Source: Nonomuraea sp. NEAU-A123 | GTDB taxonomy: Bacteria; Actinomycetota; Actinomycetes; Streptosporangiales; Streptosporangiaceae | Direction: 5' to 3' | Assembly: GCF_018603905.1 (NCBI RefSeq) | Contig: NZ_JAHFZZ010000002.1 | Span: 248,001 to 312,000, forward strand | Length of the DNA stretch: 64,000 nt | Part shown: positions 15,971 through 24,424 of the stretch, one piece after another | Layout of the letters: each line of letters starts with the position of its first letter | How positions within the stretch are numbered: position 1 is the first letter of the stretch | Notes under the pieces: generated by a model | Told to the model about the DNA's origin: nothing | Databases searched by the model: none | The model's input: the letters and a program-made list of their open reading frames with translations, nothing else | Made by a program: the position numbers and the translations under genes

Positions 15971-17167
15971 CTAACAGAAAGTGATGCAGTCGGGATTTGG
16001 AATGGGCATTGACGTTCCGGTGTCAGTCAGCTTCCCAGACCGTCGGTCGATACTGAAAAGGTTGACGGTGCTGCTCGCTTCGTTTGCGACGAGCAGCCAC
16101 CGCCCGCTCCGATGAATCGAGAAGCTCCAAGGCTTCTGACCCCCGCAAGGGGTTCGCTGGACAAGCGCAAGCAGGCCGGTTTTCTGGTCGACCGAAAAGA
16201 CGATCAGGGTGTTTTCACCTCGATTTGAGGCATAGACGAAGCGGCCATCGCGGCTCATTGCCAGCTCGGCGGCGCTCTTGGTCCCCGCGTAATCGGGCGT
16301 ATCAGTGGACAGGCTCTGGCGGTGCGTCAGCAGCCCCTCCCGCGGATTCCAGTCAAGGGTCTGGATGTCCGCCGTCAACTCGTTCAGCAGGTAGACGGTC
16401 CGGCCGTTGGGGTGGAACACGATGCGCCGCGGACCCGAGCCCGCCTGCGTCGCGTAAGGGGTCATCCCGTCAGAAGACAGAGCGCGGGTTGCGCGATCGA
16501 AGCCATAGACGAAGACGCGGTCGGCGCCGAAATCCGCGACCAGCGCGAACCTGCCGCTTGGATCGATGACCACGTCATGGGGGTGCGGGCCTGCCTGCCG
16601 CGCGTTAGGACCGGAACCCGTGTCCTTCATGACGGACACCGGCGAGCCGAGTCCCCCGTCCTTCCCGATCGGGAGGGTCGCGGCGAGGCCCGCCTCGAAG
16701 TTCGCGACCAACAGCGTGTCCGAGGGCCTGTCCACGCCGATATACGACAGGCCGCCGCCGCCCGTGCCCCCCGCATCCGTCTTCACCGCACCGCTCTGGC
16801 TCAGCGCGCCGGTCGCTCGATCGATCGTGAAGACGTAGACGGTCCCGCCGTCTTCTCCACTGGCGACGTAGAGGACCGGACGGGTCGGGTGCATGGTCGC
16901 CCAGTTTGAGGTGGCCTCACCCACGGGGCCGATCAGCGCCATGATCCCGCGATCGGAGTCGAACCTGGCCCCATAGATCTGGGTACCCTTCCAGGTACTG
17001 ATGAAGAGGAGCTCCGGTGTCCCCTTCGCCGCCGCCTCCGCGGTCGGTATGTCGGCGAGCAGTGGTACGGCAGCCGCGGCGGCAGAGGCCGCCACCACCG
17101 CACCCAGCACTCCCCTGCGGGACGGCCCGGTCGTTCCGTCCGTCATGGCCTCGTTGGAATCCGACAT
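15971..17167 (-). CDS. Lactonase family protein (seven-bladed beta-propeller), Tat-exported
   Basis: The 398-residue protein starts with a twin-arginine signal (PSRRGVLGAVVAASAAAAAV) and is likely cleaved after an Ala-rich stretch near residue 48. The rest is a repeated propeller pattern: TMHPTRPVLYVASGEDGGTV, PHPHDVVIDPSGRFALVADF, RIVFHPNGRTVYLLNEL and MSRDGRFVYASNRGENTLIV. This is the PF10282 family, which includes 6-phosphogluconolactonase and 3-carboxymuconate-lactonising enzyme. Export suggests action on an extracellular lactone or muconolactone. The ATG at 17167 is chosen because GAGG lies 9 bp upstream. The gene lies just beyond a strong terminator, so it is probably only partly read with the operon before it. 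Confidence 0.85.
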   Translation of the reverse strand: MSDSNEAMTDGTTGPSRRGVLGAVVAASAAAAAVPLLADIPTAEAAAKGTPELLFISTWKGTQIYGARFDSDRGIMALIGPVGEATSNWATMHPTRPVLYVASGEDGGTVYVFTIDRATGALSQSGAVKTDAGGTGGGGLSYIGVDRPSDTLLVANFEAGLAATLPIGKDGGLGSPVSVMKDTGSGPNARQAGPHPHDVVIDPSGRFALVADFGADRVFVYGFDRATRALSSDGMTPYATQAGSGPRRIVFHPNGRTVYLLNELTADIQTLDWNPREGLLTHRQSLSTDTPDYAGTKSAAELAMSRDGRFVYASNRGENTLIVFSVDQKTGLLALVQRTPCGGQKPWSFSIHRSGRWLLVANEASSTVNLFSIDRRSGKLTDTGTSMPIPNPDCITFC

Positions 17168-17195
17168 CGATGACAACCTCTTTCCTTCTCGACGA

Positions 17196-17247
17196 CAAAA
17201 GCCGAGGGCCGGCGTTGTGCAACCGGCACAGGCTCGCCGGCCCTCGG
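17196..17247 (-). terminator. Intrinsic terminator after the ABC permease gene
   Basis: A perfect 13-bp stem (17202-17214 and 17235-17247, GC-rich) encloses a 20-nt loop that itself contains a 5-bp inner stem (TGTGC/GCACA). Read on the minus strand it is followed by CTTTTGT, as in a rho-independent terminator. It sits between the permease stop (17273) and the lactonase start (17167). Confidence 0.85.
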
Positions 17248-17272
17248 ACTGAAGAGATGCACCCCGCGAGAC

Positions 17273-18130
17273 TCAGGCCCGCTTCTCCGCCGGACGGCGG
17301 GCGGCGAGACCGAGGTGCTTCAGAGCGAACTTGTCCAGCCAGGACAGCAGTCCGTTCAGGATGAGCGTCATGACCACGAGGACGATCAGGCCGGCGAATT
17401 CGGCCGGAGCGTCGAGGTTCGTGGCAGAGGTGAACAGTTCGTGGCCCACGCCGTTGGAAGATGCGATGAACTCGCCGCCGATGACGCCCAGGATGGTCAT
17501 CGGCCCGCCCAGCTTGAGCGCCGCGAAGAACGGCGAGGCCAGTGTCGGAATCGTCACATAGCTGAGCACGTGGTGCCTGCGTCCGCCCATCACCTGGACG
17601 ATCTGGACGAGTTCCCGCTCCCGCAGCCGCAGGCCGAGGTAGAGGTTGTAGAACACGATGAAGGCCACGCCGGTAGCGGCAATGGCGATCTTCGACCAGA
17701 CGCCGATGCCGAAGAACAGCAGGAACAGCGGGGCGAGAGCGATCTTGGGGATGCCGTTGACCGCCGCGATCAGAGGCTCCAGCACCTGGCCGGCGAAGCT
17801 GAAAGAGCCGAGCACCAGGCCGGCCACCGTCCCGAGCGCCACCCCGATGCCGAACCCCACCCCCACCTCGAACGCCGTCGTCTGGATGTCGGTCCACCCG
17901 GACGACGAGCCGAGGAACGTCCACAAGGCCTTGGCGACCTCGGTGGGCTTACTGACCGCGTACTCCGGCAGGACCGGCCCGCTCAGCCCCTGCCAGAGGC
18001 CCACGGTGACCGCGATCACCGCGATGCGGAGCGCCACCACGGTGCCCATGCCCCGCCACCGGTCGCCGTTTCGCCGGGGCGTCGTCGAGACCTCGGTCTT
18101 GCTCTCCGCGTTTCCGGTAGCAGTCACCAT
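17273..18130 (-). CDS. ABC transporter permease (SsuC/TauC-like)
   Basis: The 285-residue protein has about six transmembrane helices and the family EAA loop region (GGRRHHVLSYVTIPTLASPF near residue 185). It follows the BPD_transp_1 pattern of nitrate/sulfonate/taurine-type importers. A strong Shine-Dalgarno (GAAGGAGGAGACC) precedes the ATG at 18130. It follows the binding protein gene by 32 bp, and the ATPase of the same transporter type is encoded 13 kb away at the head of the gene set. The likely cargo is the carboxylated substrate catabolised by the intervening enzymes, which is inferred from context. Confidence 0.9.
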   Translation of the reverse strand: MVTATGNAESKTEVSTTPRRNGDRWRGMGTVVALRIAVIAVTVGLWQGLSGPVLPEYAVSKPTEVAKALWTFLGSSSGWTDIQTTAFEVGVGFGIGVALGTVAGLVLGSFSFAGQVLEPLIAAVNGIPKIALAPLFLLFFGIGVWSKIAIAATGVAFIVFYNLYLGLRLRERELVQIVQVMGGRRHHVLSYVTIPTLASPFFAALKLGGPMTILGVIGGEFIASSNGVGHELFTSATNLDAPAEFAGLIVLVVMTLILNGLLSWLDKFALKHLGLAARRPAEKRA

Positions 18131-18162
18131 GGTCTCCTCCTTCTCAGTCGTCGCTGACCGCA

Positions 18163-19182
18163 TCACGGCAGGTATTCGTTGGTCCAGTTGCTCGACGTGA
18201 TCTTCGCCCCGTCCTTGATCGTCCCCAGCGAGTTGAGGAACGCGATGGTGGTGCTCCAATCGGCGTCGGACATCTTGCCGCTCTGCGCCCAGTCGACCAG
18301 CTCAAGGCTGTTCTTCAGCACGTCGGCCGGGACGTTCGGCAGCGTCTTCTGGACCACGCCCAGCACCGTGGCGTCCCCCGGGTGGGTGGCCATGTAGTTC
18401 GTGGCGTCCTGGATCGCGGCGACGAACTTCTTGGCGACGTCGGAGTGCTGTGCGGCGTAACTAGTCTTCGCCACGACGAACAGGCTGTATCCGGAGGCCT
18501 TGGCGTTCCACTGCGGAACGGTCAGCGGGTCGGCCACCACGACGCCGTCCCCGGAGTGCTGGATCTGGAGCGGCAGCGGCTCGGACGTGATGAACCAGTC
18601 GATCTGGTTGTTCTTGAGCGCGGCTTGGTCGGCGACCGGGCTCGGCAGCGACACCCACTTGAGCTTCTCGGGGTCGACGCCGTACGCCTTGAGGAAGATC
18701 CCTGCCTCAGCCTTGGTGTTGGGCGAGCTGTAGCCGGGAGTCGATGAGGCCAGCGCCTTGGCCACCTGCGCCACCGGGGTCGTGGAGGTCAGCCCGTGTG
18801 CTTGGGCGAACTTCGTGCTGACGACGAGACCGAGCGGTTGACCGAAACCGACGGCGGAGATCGCCGACATCGGGAGCTTCTTGGCGATGGCGGACAGCAG
18901 GTCGTTCGGGCTGGTGGTGAGGAACTGTACGGAGCCTGACTGGAGCGTCGAGATGCCGGTCGCCGAGGTCAGGGTCACGTAATTGAGCTTGATGCCGCGC
19001 TTGCTGAAATAGCCGTTGGCGTCGGCCACCTTCAGGGGAGTGTCGAAGATGTTGCCGCCGACCCCGACGGTGACCGTGGTGGTCCCGTCCGAGCCTGCGG
19101 AGGAGGAGCCGCCGCAAGCGGTCAGCAGAGCCGAACTGAGCGCCAGGGCAGTCGCCAGCGTGAGGGAGTTGCGGTGTTTCAA
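18163..19182 (-). CDS. ABC transporter substrate-binding lipoprotein (NMT1/SsuA-like)
   Basis: The protein has a lipoprotein signal (SLTLATALALSSALLTACGG; lipobox LTAC) and the NMT1-type binding fold: GNIFDTPLKVADANGYFSKR, GIKLNYVTLTSATG, FLTTSPNDLLSAIAKKLPMS and NNQIDWFITSEPLPLQ. It would deliver a small anionic substrate to the permease at 17273. The start taken is TTG 19182 because GGAGA lies 7 bp upstream. A GTG at 19200, overlapping the esterase stop (GTGA), is the alternative. Predicted length is 339 residues, normal for the family. Confidence 0.88.
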   Translation of the reverse strand: MKHRNSLTLATALALSSALLTACGGSSSAGSDGTTTVTVGVGGNIFDTPLKVADANGYFSKRGIKLNYVTLTSATGISTLQSGSVQFLTTSPNDLLSAIAKKLPMSAISAVGFGQPLGLVVSTKFAQAHGLTSTTPVAQVAKALASSTPGYSSPNTKAEAGIFLKAYGVDPEKLKWVSLPSPVADQAALKNNQIDWFITSEPLPLQIQHSGDGVVVADPLTVPQWNAKASGYSLFVVAKTSYAAQHSDVAKKFVAAIQDATNYMATHPGDATVLGVVQKTLPNVPADVLKNSLELVDWAQSGKMSDADWSTTIAFLNSLGTIKDGAKITSSNWTNEYLP

Positions 19183-19196
19183 GGGGTGGTCTCCTG

Positions 19197-20783
19197 TCAC
19201 CATGCTTGCTGGGTGTTGAAGAAGCGCTTCCAGAAATCGATTCGGGACGGTTCTGCTACGGGAATCAGCCCGAAGCCGTCGCCGACCTCCATCACCGCAT
19301 CCGAGTCCGGCGAGTACGCCGGCCAGTGCGGAAGTTCGGGGCCGTTGGGGTCGCCGGTGGCGACGAAGTTGGCCCAGTAACCGGACATGATCTGTGCTAT
19401 CTCGCGGTCCTCGTCGGTCCACTCGGCGCTGCCGGGATCGAGGTTGCCGAACACGAACTCGATCTCGGAGCTGTGGAACGCGCGGCGGGGGTTCTGCCCC
19501 TGCGCCGGAGAAGCGTGGGTCCAGAAGTAGGTGTACGCGGGGTGGGTGGCGTGCCGGGCCCAGTCCGCTGCCCAGAGGAAGGTGGAGATCCGCGCGTTGT
19601 CGCGCACCGCCGCGTTGCTGGCCCGGGCCGCCTCGTCGTCCGTGCCGGCCGGGTACAGCCGCAGGAACTCCTCCGCCATCGGGCCGAACTTCTGCTCGGC
19701 CGCGGCGCGATAGTCCTCCAGCGTCACGTGGACCGGGGGCATGCCCGGCCGGAATGCCTTCTTCCCGGCCGTCTGGTAGGCCGCGAACGTGCTCTCCGGC
19801 ACCGCCCCGCTCTCGTCGAGGTTGTTTCCGGCGATGTAGCAGACGTCGTTCTGCAGGCCCTTCGCGTAGGTCTCCTCGTAGCCGCCGGGGATCACCCAGC
19901 CGTCGACGACCGGGCGGAACAGCGGCGGCTTGGCCGAGCTCAAGGTCTCGACGGCGGCGTCGATGGCGTCCCCGTCGACCAGCTTCTGCCAGGGCAGCGA
20001 TCGCAGGTGGGCCAGCGACCGCGCCCCGCGCTCCTGCGCGTACTGCGCGCCCGCGCGCTCGGCGTCGGCCAGGGCCCGATAGGACGTTGCCAGGTACCGG
20101 AGTTCGGGGTCCTTGGAGTAGCGGGCGTGACTCTGCGCGATGGCCCGCTGGAAGAGCCCCTTGGTCAGCGGCGACATGGCCAGGAAGTTCACCGACCCCG
20201 CGCCGGCCGACTGCCCTGCGATCGTCACCCGGTCCGGGTCGCCACCGAAGCCCGCGATGTTGTCCTGCACCCACCGCAAGGCCGCGGCGCTGTCGAGCAG
20301 CCCGTAGTTGCCGGAGGCGTGGTGCTCGGACTCCTCGCTCAGCTCGGGCGTGGCCAGGAATCCGAAGGCACCCAGGCGGTAGTTGAAGGTCACCACGACC
20401 AGGCCCTTGCGCGCCAGGTTCTCGCCGTCGTAGCGCGGGCTCGCGCCGGTGCCCACGCGGAAGCCGCCGCCGTAGATCCAGACCAGCACCGGTCGCCGCT
20501 CCTCGGCGGAGTCCGCCCCCGTCCAGACGTTGAGGTAGAGGCAGTCCTCGCTCATCGGCAGGTCGAGGCCGGCGATCTCGGGGTTCGGCGCCTGCGGGCA
20601 CATCGGGCCGAAGCTCTGGGTCTTGCGTACGCCCGGCCACGGCGCCGGCGGCTGGGGGGGCCGCCAGCGGAGCTCCCCGACCGGGGGAGCCGCATACGGG
20701 ATGCCCCGGAAGACGGTGAGCGAGCGGTCCCGGCCCGGGATGCCCTCCACCAGTCCCGATTCGGTTTCCACTGGATTGCGCAT
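19197..20783 (-). CDS. Type-B carboxylesterase/lipase
   Basis: The 528-residue alpha/beta hydrolase has the family marks: FRGIPYAAPPVGELRW near residue 25, EDCLYLNVW at 79, the oxyanion GGGF at 105 and the nucleophile Ser192 in AGQSAGAGS. No signal peptide is visible, so it acts in the cytoplasm. It would hydrolyse carboxylic esters. Inside this gene set it could release an acid, for example from an aromatic or phthalate-type ester, but the substrate is not shown by the sequence. It follows the GntR gene by 37 bp and precedes the binding protein. Confidence 0.9.
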   Translation of the reverse strand: MRNPVETESGLVEGIPGRDRSLTVFRGIPYAAPPVGELRWRPPQPPAPWPGVRKTQSFGPMCPQAPNPEIAGLDLPMSEDCLYLNVWTGADSAEERRPVLVWIYGGGFRVGTGASPRYDGENLARKGLVVVTFNYRLGAFGFLATPELSEESEHHASGNYGLLDSAAALRWVQDNIAGFGGDPDRVTIAGQSAGAGSVNFLAMSPLTKGLFQRAIAQSHARYSKDPELRYLATSYRALADAERAGAQYAQERGARSLAHLRSLPWQKLVDGDAIDAAVETLSSAKPPLFRPVVDGWVIPGGYEETYAKGLQNDVCYIAGNNLDESGAVPESTFAAYQTAGKKAFRPGMPPVHVTLEDYRAAAEQKFGPMAEEFLRLYPAGTDDEAARASNAAVRDNARISTFLWAADWARHATHPAYTYFWTHASPAQGQNPRRAFHSSEIEFVFGNLDPGSAEWTDEDREIAQIMSGYWANFVATGDPNGPELPHWPAYSPDSDAVMEVGDGFGLIPVAEPSRIDFWKRFFNTQQAW

Positions 20784-20820
20784 GAAGACTCTCTCTGGTC
20801 GGTAGCGAATGATTCGTCAA

Positions 20821-21546
20821 TCAGCTGAGGAACTCAGGCCGCGCGGATAACTCGGTGTGTTCGTCGCGGGCCGACCGGAGCATCAGCGCCTGCCGGGCGG
20901 AGGCGACGTGGTGGCGCATCGCGGCGACGGCCGCCTCCGGGTTGCGGGTGACGATCGCCAGGAGAATGGCCTGGTGCTCCTCGAGCGATCCGGCCCGCGG
21001 GTGCTGCGCGGAGACGTTGCGGTACTGGCGCATCACGAGCGGGTAGAGCAGGGTGTCGTACGCCCGGGCCAGGGTCTGCTGATGGGAGGCCTCTTTCACC
21101 TGCTGGTGGAATCTCCGGTTCCCCTGCGAATAACCCGCCTGGTCCCCGCGGGACTTGCAGTCCTCCATCGCCTCCAGCGTGCGGCGCAGTTCGCGGATCT
21201 CCTCCGCTGTCGCCCGCTCCGCGGCCTTGCCGGCCAGGGCGGATTCCAGCGTCTCGCGCGCCTCCAGAATGTCCGCGGCCTCCTCGACCGAGAAACTTCT
21301 CGTCCGCACCCCGCGATTGACCTCGCTGGTGACGTAGCCCTCCTGGGTCAGCCGGACCAGGACCGCCCGCATGGTGCTCCGGGAGACGTTGAACATCCTG
21401 GTCAGGTCCGCCTCGGTGAGCCGCGTGCCCGGCGCCATGCTTCCCGACAGCAGCAGCGTGCGCAGTCCTTCGTACGCCTGGCTGTGCCGGGTCGGCGACG
21501 TGCTGCCCACATCCACGACGTCGTCGTAGCCGCTGATTTCCACCAT
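20821..21546 (-). CDS. GntR family regulator, FadR/FCD subfamily
   Basis: The 241-residue protein has an N-terminal winged helix (TRLTEADLTRMFNVSRSTMR, VRLTQEGYVTSEV) and an all-helical FCD ligand-binding domain (DILEARETLESALAGKAAER, GNRRFHQQVKEA, EEHQAILLAIV). FCD regulators usually respond to organic acids and repress or activate a catabolic operon. It sits within the gene set and is the obvious local regulator. Two TTGTNNNACAA sites at 31744 and 31850 match the usual FCD operator shape. CAGGTG precedes the ATG at 21546. Confidence 0.93.
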   Translation of the reverse strand: MVEISGYDDVVDVGSTSPTRHSQAYEGLRTLLLSGSMAPGTRLTEADLTRMFNVSRSTMRAVLVRLTQEGYVTSEVNRGVRTRSFSVEEAADILEARETLESALAGKAAERATAEEIRELRRTLEAMEDCKSRGDQAGYSQGNRRFHQQVKEASHQQTLARAYDTLLYPLVMRQYRNVSAQHPRAGSLEEHQAILLAIVTRNPEAAVAAMRHHVASARQALMLRSARDEHTELSARPEFLS

Positions 21547-21578
21547 GATCACCTGTATGTGTAGGGAGAGATGACGAC

Positions 21579-22439
21579 TCAGTCCTGTGCTGTGGCGAGC
21601 CCCGGGTACAGGCGCCGCGCCGTGCCCGCGAAGATCTCCCCGCGGGCGTCCACCGTCAGCACCGCGAGGACGTCCTGGGCGAGCTGGAGCAGTTTCGGCA
21701 GCGACTGCTCGGCGGCCGGGCAGTTCGAACCCCAGGCGATCCGCTCGGCGCCGAATGCCTCGACCACGGGCTCGAGGAAGTCGACCGCCTCCGTTCCGGC
21801 GTCGCGCAGCCGCTCCAGGTTCCGGTGGGTGAGCTTGAGGTGCAGGCCCGGGTGCCTGGCGAGCTCCGCCACCTCGCTCCCGGCGCGCGCGGGCGAAGCG
21901 GCGATGTCGGGGTAGCCGATGTGGTCGAGGAGCACCCGGACGCCGGGGAACCGTTCCAGGAGCGACTCCAGCTGCTTCGTCGCGGCCCCGAGGCGCATCT
22001 GGAGGCAGACGGGGATGTCCAGTTCCCCCGCCTTCTCCCAGAACCCGTACGTCTCGGGAGCGGCGAACCACTCGCCCTGGGTCGGCATGGTGCTGCCGCT
22101 GGTGAAAAGCCGTACCCCGGCCAGGCCACCGTCGCCGACCGCGGCCGCCAGGCCGGCGGCGGCGTCCGGCCGCAGCGGATCGACGGTGCCCACGGCGACG
22201 AACCGCCCGGGCAGGCGCCGGCAGCTGTCCAGGACGTACGAGTTGTCATAGCCGTATGCCGTGGTGGCCTGCACCAGGACCGCCTGCCTGATGCCCGTCT
22301 CGTCCATGCGGCCGACCATTCCCTCCGCGGTCACCGGCCGGGACGAGGCCCAGTCCGACTGCTTCCCGCCGAGCGGCGCCCGCGGGTACGCGGTCAGGTC
22401 CTCCGAGATGATGTGGCAGTGCGCGTCGACCACGTCCAC
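21579..22439 (-). CDS. Amidohydrolase family protein (PF04909, TIM-barrel metal hydrolase)
   Basis: The protein (about 286 residues) begins VDVVDAHCHII with the HxH metal motif. It continues with FVAVGTVDPLRPDAA, LDHIGYPDI and IAWGSNCP, and closes with YPGLA. Such enzymes hydrolyse lactones or decarboxylate aromatic acids (2-pyrone-4,6-dicarboxylate lactonase and ACMS decarboxylase are relatives). GTG at 22439 is chosen because AGGGAG lies 7 bp upstream; the frame is open to a GTG at 22478. It lies between a decarboxylase-like gene and the GntR regulator, all on one strand. Confidence 0.85.
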   Translation of the reverse strand: MDVVDAHCHIISEDLTAYPRAPLGGKQSDWASSRPVTAEGMVGRMDETGIRQAVLVQATTAYGYDNSYVLDSCRRLPGRFVAVGTVDPLRPDAAAGLAAAVGDGGLAGVRLFTSGSTMPTQGEWFAAPETYGFWEKAGELDIPVCLQMRLGAATKQLESLLERFPGVRVLLDHIGYPDIAASPARAGSEVAELARHPGLHLKLTHRNLERLRDAGTEAVDFLEPVVEAFGAERIAWGSNCPAAEQSLPKLLQLAQDVLAVLTVDARGEIFAGTARRLYPGLATAQD

Positions 22440-22487
22440 GTTCCAACTCCCTTGCTTTGTCAGCTGTTTCACAACCACGCCCGGTGC

Positions 22488-23477
22488 TCAGGCGTCCGGG
22501 TAGTCGCCTTCGGCGAAGAGCGCCTGCGGGTCTGCGGAGAAGTCCGGGTCGAGCAGGCCCTGGTCCTGGGAGTACCGCACGATCGCGGTCAAGCTCGGTT
22601 CGTTGACCCGGATGCCGTACGGGACGGGGTCGCCGTTGATCTGCCGCCCCTGCCGGGCGAATCGAGGAAGTGCGGACCACTCCGGATCCGCGGCGAGCTG
22701 CCTGCGCTTGCTCTCGACCAGCGCCGTGTAGAGCGCGGTCGGCAGGTCCGGGTTCCGCTCGACCAGGTCGGAGCGGAGCGCGACCAGCGAGTGCAGCGGA
22801 TAGATCCCGGTACGCAGGTACCAGTCCGCGCCGAGAGAATCGACCTCGGCAAAGAGTGGGTAGGGGCCCTCGCCGTCGCCGGCGGCAGCCGGGGCGTCGA
22901 CGGCCGCCGTCCAGCCGGCCCGGGGCGCGCCGGCCCGCCCGGTCCCGGCGTTGCCGGTGAACGCGGCGTCGATCTCCCCGGCCCGCAGCAGCTCGCCGAG
23001 GGAGCGCCCGTCCGTCACCCGCTCGACGTTGGCCGGGGCGCGGCCCTCGACGTGGTCGTCGTCGTCCACCACCCACGTGATCTTCTCGATGTCCACGCCG
23101 TACTCGTCGCGGAGGATGCCGCGCACCCACACGCCGGTGCTCACCGAGTACGCGCGGACGCCGACCCGCCGTCCCTCCAGGTCCTGCGGCACCCGGATGC
23201 CCGAGCGCGCGGCGCACTGCACGTCACCGTGGTGGAAGCGCCGGTTGAGGAACACCGGTATCGCGGTGAGCGGCACCCCCTCCTGGCGGGCCATCAGATA
23301 GGACACCGGCGCCAGTTCGCACACGTCGAACTCGAGGTCGCGGATCATCCGCCGGTAGGCGCCGATGATCGGCCTGACCTCCACCGGCTCGATCCGGTAC
23401 CCGTCCACCTCGACGTCGCCGTCGAGCAGTGCCTGCCCGTGGGGGTACTCCCCGAGGGCCACCGTGAGCTTGTCCAT
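22488..23477 (-). CDS. 4,5-dihydroxyphthalate decarboxylase-like protein, paralogue 1
   Basis: The 329-residue protein belongs to the family often annotated either as 4,5-dihydroxyphthalate decarboxylase (Pht5) or as an NMT1-like binding protein. Visible landmarks are LGEYPHGQALLDGDV at the start, FDVCELAPVSYLMA near residue 51, the HH pair in NRRFHHGD near 81 and GVRAYSVSTGVWVRGILRDE near 105. It lacks a signal peptide or lipobox, so it is cytoplasmic and more likely an enzyme than a binding protein. Two paralogues follow the same plan at 23529 and 25597. The HHxD and RGIL segments are shared by all three with variation. Confidence 0.75.
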   Translation of the reverse strand: MDKLTVALGEYPHGQALLDGDVEVDGYRIEPVEVRPIIGAYRRMIRDLEFDVCELAPVSYLMARQEGVPLTAIPVFLNRRFHHGDVQCAARSGIRVPQDLEGRRVGVRAYSVSTGVWVRGILRDEYGVDIEKITWVVDDDDHVEGRAPANVERVTDGRSLGELLRAGEIDAAFTGNAGTGRAGAPRAGWTAAVDAPAAAGDGEGPYPLFAEVDSLGADWYLRTGIYPLHSLVALRSDLVERNPDLPTALYTALVESKRRQLAADPEWSALPRFARQGRQINGDPVPYGIRVNEPSLTAIVRYSQDQGLLDPDFSADPQALFAEGDYPDA

Positions 23478-23528
23478 TCCCTGCCTTCCGATCCGAACCT
23501 GCGAGTGTCTTGCGGGCGGCGCCGTGCC

Positions 23529-24407
23529 TCAGCCTCCGAGCCGGGACGGCGGCACGCCCAGGGCCGCACAGGACCGCGCCACCAGGTCGTCGAACTCCAC
23601 CGGCCGCGGCAGCACGCCCTGCTCCAGCGCGAACGCCGCTGCCTGCGAGACCGGGCCGCGCAGCGCCTCGAAGCCCACCGGGTTCAGGTCCACCGGACCC
23701 GGTGCCGGGGCAGCTGCGACCACGGCACGCATCGCGTCGTACGCGGCGCAGACGGCGGCGGAGTGCTCCCGCGCGGCCGCCTCGCTCACGCCCACGACAT
23801 GGTTGACCGGGGCGAACCCCTTGCCGCGCGACCACTCCGCGGCGACCTCGTGCGCGTCCGCGATGGCGGTGCGGATGCGGTCGTCGGCCGGGAGCTCGTT
23901 GCCCATGATCCCGAAATCGAGGCGGCCCTCGAGGAAGTCCGCCTGCAGACGGGAGCCCTCCGGCGCCCGCTTCACCCACGCCGGGTCCTCGTACCCCTCA
24001 ACGTGGCTGTCCTCGTACACCACCCAGTCCACCTTCTGCAGGTCGACCCCGTACTGCTCGGTGAGGAAGCCACGCATCCACACCCCGGTGGTCTGGCTCC
24101 ACGACCGGACGCCGGCATTCCTGCCCTCGATCTCGCCGACCGTCAGCTCGCCGCAGGTCACCAGGGTCTGGTGCTGAAAGCGGCCGAGCGTGGTGATCGG
24201 GAGCAGCACCACCGGCTTCCCGTAGGCGGCCGCCTGCAGCAACGTCACGACCGCAAGCTCGCAGACGTCCATGGACGCCTGGTTCACGAAACCCCGCGAG
24301 GCTTTATGCACCGGCCGCACATCGAGCCGCTCCAGCTCCGTCCCGGTCTCCCGGACGGCCGACGCCGCGGCGGCCGCGAGATCGTCGCGTCCCAGAACCA
24401 TCTTCAT
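23529..24407 (-). CDS. 4,5-dihydroxyphthalate decarboxylase-like protein, paralogue 2
   Basis: This 292-residue protein shares the core blocks of paralogues 1 and 3: MDVCELAVVTLLQA near residue 49, GRFQHQTLV near 77 and AGVRSWSQTTGVWMRGFLTE near 97. Its N-terminus is divergent (MKMVLGRDDLAAAAASA): the GDYPHxxPL opening block of the family is lost. The deviation suggests a changed substrate or a non-catalytic subunit. It is cytoplasmic by the absence of a signal peptide. It is placed between the DUF3500 gene and paralogue 1 with short gaps. Confidence 0.7.
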   Translation of the reverse strand: MKMVLGRDDLAAAAASAVRETGTELERLDVRPVHKASRGFVNQASMDVCELAVVTLLQAAAYGKPVVLLPITTLGRFQHQTLVTCGELTVGEIEGRNAGVRSWSQTTGVWMRGFLTEQYGVDLQKVDWVVYEDSHVEGYEDPAWVKRAPEGSRLQADFLEGRLDFGIMGNELPADDRIRTAIADAHEVAAEWSRGKGFAPVNHVVGVSEAAAREHSAAVCAAYDAMRAVVAAAPAPGPVDLNPVGFEALRGPVSQAAAFALEQGVLPRPVEFDDLVARSCAALGVPPSRLGG

Positions 24408-24424
24408 CCCGTGCTCCTTCTCAG

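Noticed and set aside
20821..22071. A longer GntR protein starting at 22071
   Set aside because: The extra 175 codons lie in the wrong frame of the amidohydrolase gene; the ATG at 21546 has a Shine-Dalgarno and gives the usual length.
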